Source: Allocatelliglobosispora scoriae (lineage in GTDB: Bacteria; Actinomycetota; Actinomycetes; Mycobacteriales; Micromonosporaceae). Taken from it: a DNA stretch of 64,000 nt. The stretch spans positions 806,001 through 870,000 of the forward strand of contig NZ_JACHMN010000003.1 of NCBI RefSeq assembly GCF_014204945.1, read 5' to 3'. A program made the translations under genes and the position numbers. Of the stretch, positions 46,968 to 53,627 are shown in pieces. Below the pieces are notes generated by a model. It saw only the letters and a list, made by a program, of their open reading frames with translations, ran no database searches and was not told the DNA's origin. Each line of letters starts with the position of its first letter. Within the stretch, counting starts at the first letter, position 1.

Positions 46968-48240
46968 GGCTCAGCTCTCCTTCCGGCACGGGTGACGTCG
47001 CCGCCCGCGCGGGCAGCCAGACATCCTCGGGTCCGAGGGCGTCGGTGGTGTATTTGCCGAGCGCGCTGATGATGAGGCGCAGCTCGAAATCGAGGCAGGT
47101 CAGCAGCCGGGTGAGGCCGGCTGCGGGGTCCTCGTCGGCGGCGAGCAGTGCGGCCCGGCCGAGCCCGGCCGCCCGTGCGCCGAGGGCGAGGGTCTTCGCC
47201 ACCCGAGCGCCGTCCCACATCCGTCCGGAGGCGAGCAGGCACCCGTCGGGCCGGCCGATGCGGTGCAGGCACTCGCCGAGCGGCAGGCCCACGTGGTCCA
47301 GAAAGGACAGTGGTGCCCAGCCGGAGCCGCCTTCGGCGCCGTCGACGGTGACCGCCGACGCCCCCGCTGCCCAGGCGACCGCTGCCGCCTGCGCGATGTC
47401 GCGGCCCGGGTGCAGCTTCACCCAGATCCGGGCACGCGGGAAGTTGTTGCGCATCAACCGGATCTGCTGGCGCAGGATCTCGTCGGTGAAGGTGCCGGGC
47501 GCGCTGCACCGCAGCACCCGCCCGGCCTCGGTACCGTAGATCGGATCGATCGCGTACTGCTCGGCGACGCTCGCCCCGGTCTCGGTGCTGACGACCGTCA
47601 TGCCCCCGAGGCCCGGCTTGGCGCCCTGGCCGACCTTCAGCTCGAAGGCGAGCCTGCCCGTCTCCAGCAGCTTCGTCGCGGTCGGGTCGCTGTAGACGAG
47701 GTTCCAGACCTCGGCGTCGGCGTCCTCCGTGCTCTGCTGCACGACCACGCCGCCCAGGCCGTCGGGCACCGCCGCCGCGTAGCGCTGCACCCGACCCAGC
47801 AGGCTCCGTTCGCCGTCGCCCTCCATCCGGCCGTAACCGTTCATCGGCACCACGTTCTCGCCGATCACCATGGGTACGCCCAACCGCCCCGCCTGCTCGC
47901 TCACCGCCAGCCCGAGGTTGGAGCTCGCCACCTGCGTCGACCCGAAAGCGGAGACGTAGGCGGGCAGTGGGGAGACGAAGCCGCCGATCGAGGTGGTCAG
48001 GTCGACGTCGCCGTACATCGGCTCGCGGGCGAGATCGATGAGCCGCTCCAGGCGCTGCGGCATGAAGACCGGTGGCACCAGTCGAGCATTGTCGATCTCG
48101 TCGGCGGCGGCACGGGCCGGATCGGCGCCGAGCAGGCTCGTCCCGTACCCCTCGGGATCGGGGAAGGCCGCGGCGGCGCCGAGCCGGGCGCGCCGGCGGA
48201 CCTGTGCCTCCGGGAAGGTCGCGGCTCGCAGCGCGCTCAC
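46951..48240 (-). CDS. FMN-binding glutamate synthase-like protein
   Basis: A 429-residue protein equivalent to the central FMN domain of glutamate synthase. Motifs are TSIGGFVSPLPAYVSAFGST, KVGQGAKPGLGGM, WVKLHPGRDIAQAAAVAWAA and TVDGAEGGSGWAPLSFLDHVG. There is no N-terminal glutaminase domain and no C-terminal GXGXG domain, and cysteines for the 3Fe-4S cluster are not obvious in their usual spacing. It might make glutamate from 2-oxoglutarate and free ammonia, or carry out a related redox amination. The GTG start overlaps the AsnRS-like gene stop by 4 bases. Confidence 0.82.
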   Translation of the reverse strand: MSALRAATFPEAQVRRRARLGAAAAFPDPEGYGTSLLGADPARAAADEIDNARLVPPVFMPQRLERLIDLAREPMYGDVDLTTSIGGFVSPLPAYVSAFGSTQVASSNLGLAVSEQAGRLGVPMVIGENVVPMNGYGRMEGDGERSLLGRVQRYAAAVPDGLGGVVVQQSTEDADAEVWNLVYSDPTATKLLETGRLAFELKVGQGAKPGLGGMTVVSTETGASVAEQYAIDPIYGTEAGRVLRCSAPGTFTDEILRQQIRLMRNNFPRARIWVKLHPGRDIAQAAAVAWAAGASAVTVDGAEGGSGWAPLSFLDHVGLPLGECLHRIGRPDGCLLASGRMWDGARVAKTLALGARAAGLGRAALLAADEDPAAGLTRLLTCLDFELRLIISALGKYTTDALGPEDVWLPARAATSPVPEGELSREYHR

Positions 48241-49247
48241 GGGGACACCCGGCCGGGGAGCTTGGGATAGGCGTTCGCCTGCCACGCGGAGTCCAGGCCG
48301 CAGATGTAGCGGGTCAGGCGCTCCAGGCCGATGCCGAAGCCGGAGCTGCCCTTGATGCCCTCGCGGACGAGGTCGAGGTACCAGCCGTACTTCGCCGGGT
48401 TCTCGCCGGTCTCGCGGATGCGGGCGACGATCTGGCGGTACTCGTACTCCCGCTCGCTGCCGCTGCACAGCTCGCCGTAGCCCTCGGGGGCGATGAGGTC
48501 GAAGTTGCGCAGCGTCCCGGGCATCGCCGGGTTCTCCCGGTCATAGAAGCCGCGCGATCCCTTGGGGTAGTCGGTGATGAAGAACGGCCGCTCGTACTCG
48601 GCGGAGAGGATGCGCTCGCCCTCCCAGTCGATCTCGGCGTCGTGGCTCTGGTCGTGGCCGAGATCGTGCAGCTCCTGGGTCGCCTCGCGGTGGGTCATCC
48701 GGCCGAAGCCGCCGCTGAGCAGGGCGTCGAAGGCGCGCGGGTCGCGGCCGAGGAAGACGAGCTCGGCGGGCATCCGCTCGGTGACCCGGCGGACGATGTG
48801 GCTGACGAGTCCCTGCGCCACGAGCAGGATCTCCTCCCGCGTCGCGTGGGCGCACTCGACGTCGATCTGGTGGAATTCGGCGAGGTGCCGCGAGGTGGAG
48901 GAGGTCTCCAGCGGTTCCAGGCGGACGTTGGGCGCGATGTAGAAGATCTTGTCGAAGGCGAGCAGGGAGGCCTGCTTGTAGAGGATCGCGCTCGTCATCA
49001 GCTTGTAGCGATGGCCGTAGAAGTCGATGTCGACCTGCTTGGCGCCGCGTGCACCGGGGTCGGTGACCGGCCCGATGATCGGCGGCAGCATCTCGACGAA
49101 GCCGTCGCCGCCGAGGTAATCGCGGGCGGCGGCGGTGATCTCGTTCTGCACCCGCAGCACGGTCCGGGTGACCGGTGAGGTGAGGTGCTCGCGGGGGCCC
49201 GGCGGGAGGGAAGCCGCGACCGCCTCGTGGATCTGCATCTGCGTCAT
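48237..49247 (-). CDS. AsnRS-like class II synthetase paralog (amide ligase)
   Basis: A 336-residue class II aminoacyl-tRNA synthetase catalytic core without an anticodon-binding domain. Motif 1 region is GFVEMLPPIIGPVTD, motif 2 is FYIAPNVRLEPLETSSTSRHLAEFHQIDVE, motif 3 is GSSGFGIGLERLTRYI. It also carries FFITDYPKGSRGFYDRENP, typical of Asp/AsnRS. Truncated AsnRS paralogs in archaea act as asparagine synthetases, amidating aspartate through the acyl-adenylate. Between glutamate mutase and glutamate-synthase-like genes, it is a candidate to amidate 3-methylaspartate. The start has AAGGAG upstream. Confidence 0.87.
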   Translation of the reverse strand: MTQMQIHEAVAASLPPGPREHLTSPVTRTVLRVQNEITAAARDYLGGDGFVEMLPPIIGPVTDPGARGAKQVDIDFYGHRYKLMTSAILYKQASLLAFDKIFYIAPNVRLEPLETSSTSRHLAEFHQIDVECAHATREEILLVAQGLVSHIVRRVTERMPAELVFLGRDPRAFDALLSGGFGRMTHREATQELHDLGHDQSHDAEIDWEGERILSAEYERPFFITDYPKGSRGFYDRENPAMPGTLRNFDLIAPEGYGELCSGSEREYEYRQIVARIRETGENPAKYGWYLDLVREGIKGSSGFGIGLERLTRYICGLDSAWQANAYPKLPGRVSP

Positions 49248-49261
49248 GGATCTGCTCCTTC

Positions 49262-50497
49262 TCAAGGGATACGGTCGTAAGTACGTTCTACATAGGACAG
49301 AGAGTTGATCAGCTCGACGGAGGTCATCGGGCGGGCCGAGACGACATCGGCGGAGGCGCGGATCGGCAGCGAACCGATCCGCTTCCACCGCAGGTTGCCC
49401 GCCGCGTCGAGATATCCCCGGGTCTCGCCGGCGTTGTCCGGGTGCAGGCAGTAGGGCACGTCGAGGTAGCCCCGGGCGAAGGCGCCGACGAGCGCGGCGC
49501 CGATGTCGGTGGAGAGCTCCAGCGTCGCGTCGACGATCGACCGCGCCTGGTCGTAGACGCCCGTGTCCTGCGGCGGCCGGGTCGCCCGCAGCTCCTGCCG
49601 GGCGATGGTGGCGGCGTACTCCAGCGCGGTGACGTTCTCCGCGACGGTCGGGATCCGGAATGCCTCGGCGGTCGTCTTCACGATCAGCCGGGCTGCCCCG
49701 CCGCGGACCGCGAGCCGGGCCGACTCGGCGAGCAGCCGCAGCGCCCCGGCTTCCGTCCGTGGGAAGACCCCCATGTAGGTGTAGATCACGACGTGCGACC
49801 GGGCCTGCGGCAGCAGCTCGCCGATGAGGCGGTGCAGCGCGGCCACGGACTCCTCGTCCTGGGCCGGGTTGGTCTGCTGGGCATAGCTGAAGGAGATGCT
49901 GCGCAGCCCGTGCTGCCAGAAGAAGAGTCCTTCCAGGACACTCAGCGCGATGAGCAGCGCGGGCGGGCAGAGCTGGCCCATCATGCAGCCCCCGAACGTC
50001 TCCAGGTGCGGCTCGCGCTCGGCGGTCCGGGCGTCGGCGAGCGCCTCGCAGGTGCGGGCCCAGTTGTGGACGGCCTGCGCCAGCGGGGTGCGGCTGTAGG
50101 GCAGGCAGTAGGAGACCGGACCGCCCTCGGTCGCGTCGAGACCTGCCCCGAGCAGGGCGGCGATGATGTGCCGGGGGTCGGCGGACCCGTGGCGCACCTG
50201 GATCGGGAAGTCGGGCGCCGCGATGCCGTCGATCATCGCCCCGGTGACCGAGGGGCCGTGCCCGACGATCGGGAAGCCGTTGAGGGCGTCGCCCCGGTGC
50301 AGCGCCAGGCGTACCGACTCGTGGTCGTTGACCCGGGTGTAGCTGTCCAGGGTGATGGTCCCGGCGGTCGCGGCCCGGGCCGCCCGGGTGGCGGCGAGCC
50401 CGGCCCGCATGCGCGCCGGGTCGGCGAAGCCCATCCGGGGCTGCACGACGAGCCCGCCACGGGCGGCGAGCCGGGCGACGGCGTCACCGAAGGACAT
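49262..50497 (-). CDS. glmE: glutamate mutase large subunit (methylaspartate mutase E)
   Basis: A 411-residue TIM-barrel subunit of coenzyme-B12-dependent glutamate mutase. Features are LVVQPRMGFADP, GTITLDSYTRVNDH, LNGFPIVGHG, IQVRHGSADP, EGGPVSYCLPYSR and FGGCMMGQLCPP. These match the glutamate- and cofactor-contacting segments of GlmE/MutE. It is shorter than the clostridial enzyme (about 480 residues). ATG 50497 is embedded in the GlmS stop (TGATG). With GlmS it converts L-glutamate to (2S,3S)-3-methylaspartate, as GlmA/GlmB do for friulimicin. Confidence 0.9.
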   Translation of the reverse strand: MSFGDAVARLAARGGLVVQPRMGFADPARMRAGLAATRAARAATAGTITLDSYTRVNDHESVRLALHRGDALNGFPIVGHGPSVTGAMIDGIAAPDFPIQVRHGSADPRHIIAALLGAGLDATEGGPVSYCLPYSRTPLAQAVHNWARTCEALADARTAEREPHLETFGGCMMGQLCPPALLIALSVLEGLFFWQHGLRSISFSYAQQTNPAQDEESVAALHRLIGELLPQARSHVVIYTYMGVFPRTEAGALRLLAESARLAVRGGAARLIVKTTAEAFRIPTVAENVTALEYAATIARQELRATRPPQDTGVYDQARSIVDATLELSTDIGAALVGAFARGYLDVPYCLHPDNAGETRGYLDAAGNLRWKRIGSLPIRASADVVSARPMTSVELINSLSYVERTYDRIP

Positions 50498-51006
50498 CAC
50501 GCACCGACCGGCGTGAGCTCGTCGACCAGCGTGGGGGTGGCTCCGATCAGCTCGCGCGGCGACGGCACGGGCAGCGCCGCCACGAACGCGCGGAACTCGG
50601 CGATCGCCGCCGAGCCCGTGAAGACACCGTCGAAGCCGGCCGCGAGCAGCTCAGCCGTGACGCCGCCGTCGGCACCGGCCGCGACGTCGAGCTTGCCGCC
50701 GATGACGACCGGCGTCGCGGCGAGCTCCGGGCAGCCGCGGATGGCGCGGATGACGCGGGCGCCGTCATGGCGGCCGTGCCCGTTGACGCTGCTCATGACG
50801 ATCAGGTCCGGCCGCTGGTCGAGGCAGGACTCGACGATCACCTCGTCGGGGGTGCAGGCGCCGAGGTTGACGACCCGGTGCCCCAGCTCCTCCAGGACGA
50901 GCTGGAGATAGACGAGGTTCCAGGTGTGCGAGTCGGAGGACATGCTCGTCACGACGATGTTCAGGGACGGGCTCTCGACGAGCCGCGCCAATTCATCGAA
51001 CTTCAT
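50497..51006 (-). CDS. glmS: glutamate mutase B12-binding small subunit
   Basis: A 169-residue cobalamin-binding domain. The B12 signature reads DSHTWN, that is D-x-H-x-x-N rather than D-x-H-x-x-G; the axial His is kept. Later segments VVNLGACTPDEVIVES, LIVMSSVNGHG (SxL-like loop) and VVIGGKL follow the flavodoxin-like fold. It is longer than clostridial GlmS (about 137). First gene of the precursor operon; the ATG has an AAGGG site upstream. Confidence 0.9.
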   Translation of the reverse strand: MKFDELARLVESPSLNIVVTSMSSDSHTWNLVYLQLVLEELGHRVVNLGACTPDEVIVESCLDQRPDLIVMSSVNGHGRHDGARVIRAIRGCPELAATPVVIGGKLDVAAGADGGVTAELLAAGFDGVFTGSAAIAEFRAFVAALPVPSPRELIGATPTLVDELTPVGA

Positions 51007-51058
51007 CAGTTTACCCTTCGCATTCGTGGTGCGTGGGAGGGAGTGCGTTGGCGCGACG

Positions 51059-52375
51059 CTATGCGTGCCGGAGGCTCGCGATCGGTGGTTGCTCCGGCAG
51101 TAGGGCGGCAGTTTTGCGGGCGTCGGTGACGAGGCTGAGCACCGTGAAGCGCGCCTCGCGCCCGCCGTCCTCGCTCGCCGCGCGCAGCAGGCCGCGCAAG
51201 CACAATCGCCGGACGAGCCGGGCCGCCGTCCCCGGACCGAGCCCGGTCACGCCGGCCACTGCGGCGATCGAGAATGGACTGTCCACTGTGGCAACCGCAT
51301 CGAGCAGGGCGAGCTCCTCCGGGGGCAAGCCGCCGACCGCCGCCCGGATCACCGACCGCAGCTCGGGCGCCTCATCCGCGACCACCGCGAACGGGTCGGA
51401 CTCGATGCGGTCCAGCAGCGCCGACGGTTCGTAGAAGAGGAACCACGCCGCTGCGGCCGCCAGCGCCGACGGCAGCCCGTCCAGCCGCCGGCAGATCGCC
51501 GCCACCTGCGCCGCGTTCCCCGCATCCAGGTCGAAATCCGGCCGCTCCCGCCGCACGTGCCGCAGCAGCAACCGCACCGACGCCGCGTCCCGCAACAAAT
51601 CAAGATCAAGACCATCCGCCGGTACGCCGAGCGGCCCCACCGGCAGCAGCCACGCCCCGCCGGGGTCCAGCGGGCTCCGCGAGGTCACCAGGATCCGCAG
51701 CCCTCGGCAGGCCCGCAACAGGCTCCCCACCGCCTCGACATCCAGGGCGCTCGTGTCCCGGCCGTCGTAGCCGTCGCAGACGAGAATCGTGTCCCGGTCG
51801 CGTACCAGTGCGCTGAGCTGGTCCGAAGCCCCGATCTTTGCGGTGGCGGACGTCTCGGCGCTCAACGCCGTCCGGATCATCGCCGAGACCGTGTCGTCCC
51901 GCGATCCCGCGTAGGCCGACCACAACACCGGCAGCCGATCGGCAGCGTGCCAGGATGCCACCGCCTCCAGTGCCAACCGGGTCTTGCCCACCCCGGCGAG
52001 CCCGATCAGCCCGATGAGCCGCTGCCCGCCGGCGAGTGCCTCGTCGAGCGCGGCCAACTCGGCCGAGCGTCCGATGAGGCCGTCGAAGACCGCGGGCGGC
52101 GGTGCCGGTGGCTCGTGCAGCCAGGACCGGTCGTCGTCGAGCTGGATCGCCGCCGCCTGGAAATCGGCGCGGGCCCGGCCGGTCAGGCCGAGCGCATCGC
52201 AGATCAGGCGGACGGTGTCGTGCCGAGGCCGGGCCACCCGCCCGATCTCCAGGTCGCGGATCGCCCGCACGCTCACCGTGGACAGATCGGCGAGTTGCTG
52301 CTGGGTGACCCCTCGGCGCTTGCGCCAGGTCTTCAGCACGCCACCGAAGTGCAGTGGCACGGACAGCGTGGTCAT
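51059..52375 (-). CDS. XRE-family regulator with NB-ARC ATPase domain
   Basis: A 438-residue regulator. Residues about 8-65 are an XRE helix-turn-helix (LKTWRKRRGVTQQQLADL, VSVRAIRDLEIGR); an NB-ARC/STAND ATPase follows with P-loop GLAGVGKTRLALE (about 125) and ILVTSRSPLD, then a winged-helix-like segment. No TPR array is present, so it may act as a truncated STAND switch. ATG 52375 has GAGGAG 4 bases upstream. It is immediately upstream of glmS on the same strand (52-base gap) and divergent from the repeat-peptide gene, so it is likely to regulate one or both. Confidence 0.85.
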   Translation of the reverse strand: MTTLSVPLHFGGVLKTWRKRRGVTQQQLADLSTVSVRAIRDLEIGRVARPRHDTVRLICDALGLTGRARADFQAAAIQLDDDRSWLHEPPAPPPAVFDGLIGRSAELAALDEALAGGQRLIGLIGLAGVGKTRLALEAVASWHAADRLPVLWSAYAGSRDDTVSAMIRTALSAETSATAKIGASDQLSALVRDRDTILVCDGYDGRDTSALDVEAVGSLLRACRGLRILVTSRSPLDPGGAWLLPVGPLGVPADGLDLDLLRDAASVRLLLRHVRRERPDFDLDAGNAAQVAAICRRLDGLPSALAAAAAWFLFYEPSALLDRIESDPFAVVADEAPELRSVIRAAVGGLPPEELALLDAVATVDSPFSIAAVAGVTGLGPGTAARLVRRLCLRGLLRAASEDGGREARFTVLSLVTDARKTAALLPEQPPIASLRHA

Positions 52376-52455
52376 GTCGCTCCTCATCGGAGTGTCGCTT
52401 CGTTGAGCCCCCGCGGTGCGAGGATTTCGCACCCATCTCGAAGCTTCGATACACC

Positions 52456-52473
52456 GCTATCGCGGGGCTATCG
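52456..52473 (+). promoter_or_regulatory. paired GCTATCG heptamers (candidate SARP box)
   Basis: Two identical heptamers GCTATCG are separated by 4 bases (CGGG), an 11-base period as in SARP operators. They lie between the XRE/NB-ARC gene and the repeat-peptide gene. The same heptamer pair occurs upstream of the SARP gene at 56509-56526. Confidence 0.55.
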
Positions 52474-52523
52474 CGCGGCCTTGTCCGGAGCGCGAATCGG
52501 CTGGTGGCAAGGGATGTCGCGGT

Positions 52524-52529
52524 GATAAT
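52524..52529 (+). promoter_or_regulatory. possible -10 element of the repeat-peptide gene
   Basis: GATAAT preceded by GGT, about 77 bases before the start codon, resembles an extended -10. No convincing -35 sits 17 bases upstream, which would fit an activator-dependent promoter. Confidence 0.3.
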
Positions 52530-52605
52530 CCGCCGATGGGAGAGATCCATAACTTCAGAAACATAGCCAGCGAAACCGCTGGTGAAGACACTGAAGGAGC
52601 TTCCG

Positions 52606-52944
52606 ATGCGCCGCATGGTCACGCTTGTCGCCACCGCAGTCAGCACTCTCGCGCTCGGCACGGCAGTCGCCGCGCTCGCCGCCCCCAGCCCGCCGATCGA
52701 GCTGGCCTCCACTGTGGTCCACCAGCTCGACACCCCCTGGGGCGACGGTGCGTTCCGCCTGCTGGACACGCCGTGGGGTGATGGTGCGATCCGTTTGCTG
52801 GACACCCCCTGGGGTGACGGCGCCATCCGCTTGCTGGACACCCCGTGGGGTGATGGTGCGATCCGTTTGCTGGACACCCCCTGGGGTGACGGCGCGTTCC
52901 GCCTGCTCGACACCCCCTGGGGTGACGGCGCTGTGGCGAAGTGA
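52606..52944 (+). CDS. secreted repeat peptide, six tandem LDTPWGDG units
   Basis: A 112-residue protein of no family I recognise. ATG 52606 has AAGGAG 6 bases upstream. Residues 1-26 are a signal peptide (MRRMVTLVATAVSTLALGTA, cut near ALAA). A 14-residue spacer (PSPPIELASTVVHQ) leads to six uninterrupted 12-residue units: LDTPWGDGAFRL, three LDTPWGDGAIRL, LDTPWGDGAFRL and LDTPWGDGAVAK. The only variation is I/F/V at position 10 and the final AK. There is no Cys, Ser or Lys within a normal unit, so lanthionine chemistry is excluded; Thr, Asp, Trp and Arg are invariant. It could be a precursor cut after Arg into repeated peptides, or a multivalent surface or signal protein. It sits between two NB-ARC regulators with a shared operator candidate. 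Confidence 0.8.
   Translation: MRRMVTLVATAVSTLALGTAVAALAAPSPPIELASTVVHQLDTPWGDGAFRLLDTPWGDGAIRLLDTPWGDGAIRLLDTPWGDGAIRLLDTPWGDGAFRLLDTPWGDGAVAK
52726..52941 (+). repeat. six 36-base tandem repeats coding the peptide units
   Basis: Six exact-length 36-base units. Units 2 and 4 are nearly identical, and units 3 and 5 resemble each other, indicating a 72-base higher-order duplication. Most differences are synonymous third-position changes, with the protein unit kept nearly invariant. Confidence 0.92.
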
Positions 52945-53127
52945 TCCTGCTGCTCCGCGTGGGCTGAGGCCCCCGAAGCTAAGTCGGCAATCGTCGATGC
53001 CATGCCGTAGCTGACCTACCGCACGTCGCGCCCGCGATCCACCCGATGCGGCCGTTCTGAGATTTCTACCCGTCGAGCCGGTGTTCGGCTCCGGGCCCCA
53101 GCATCCCGGCAATGTAGTCGTCCAGAG

Positions 53128-53326
53128 ATCACGTCTGCTTCAGGGAAACAGGCGTGATCTCGCTCCATGATTACGTCTGATCCGCCGAACCAGACGTGAT
53201 CTTCAGATGCCCCTCCGCGGGTGCCGGCGCAAGCGGCGCCCTAGCAGCCAAGATCACACCTTCTTGGGGGAAATCAGTGTGATCACGAGCCTTGATCACA
53301 CCGATTTCCCCCAAGAAGGTGTGATC
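53128..53326. repeat. family D GATC-bounded hairpins
   Basis: Part of the 683-base gene-free gap 52945-53627. Two related 33-base elements lie at 53128-53160 and 53170-53202, each starting GATCACG or GATTACG and ending CGTGATC. A second type lies at 53252-53284 and 53294-53326: a 33-base inverted repeat with one mismatch and a 9-base loop, starting GATCACACCTTCTTGG. Confidence 0.85.
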
Positions 53327-53373
53327 ACCGACGCCCACCGGGCAACGATGACGGCACGCCGCCGAAATAGGAC

Positions 53374-53619
53374 CAACTCTTGAAGAGTTGCGGCGATCTT
53401 GGTGCGGCGCCGCGAGCCGGGGTGCAGCCGAGCCGGGTTGCCGCGAGCCCCGATTCCGTGAGCCGGGTGCCGTGGGCCCCGGTTCCGTGGGCCCGGTTCG
53501 GGAGTGTGGTTGCGCGACTCTGGTGTAAGCGCTGGTGATCGTGTCGCGGGAAGCGGTCACGTTTTGCAGCAAAGCGTGGCCATTTCCGCGCCGGAAGCCA
53601 CGCTTTGCTGCAAAACGTG
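53374..53619. repeat. family A palindrome and family B pair downstream of the SARP gene
   Basis: A family A copy (centre G) lies at 53374-53390 with CGGCGATCTTGG beyond it. A family B pair lies at 53558-53578 and 53599-53619, just 8 bases before the SARP stop codon, where it could terminate SARP transcription. Between them is GC-rich sequence without a gene. Confidence 0.85.
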
Positions 53620-53627
53620 ACCGGGGG

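Noticed and set aside
52726-52941. The tandem 36-base repeats as a CRISPR array
   Set aside because: There are no spacers, the units are contiguous and in frame, differences are synonymous, and no cas genes are present.
9092-53390. The palindromes as ends of insertion sequences
   Set aside because: No transposase or target-site duplications are visible, and spacing between copies is irregular.
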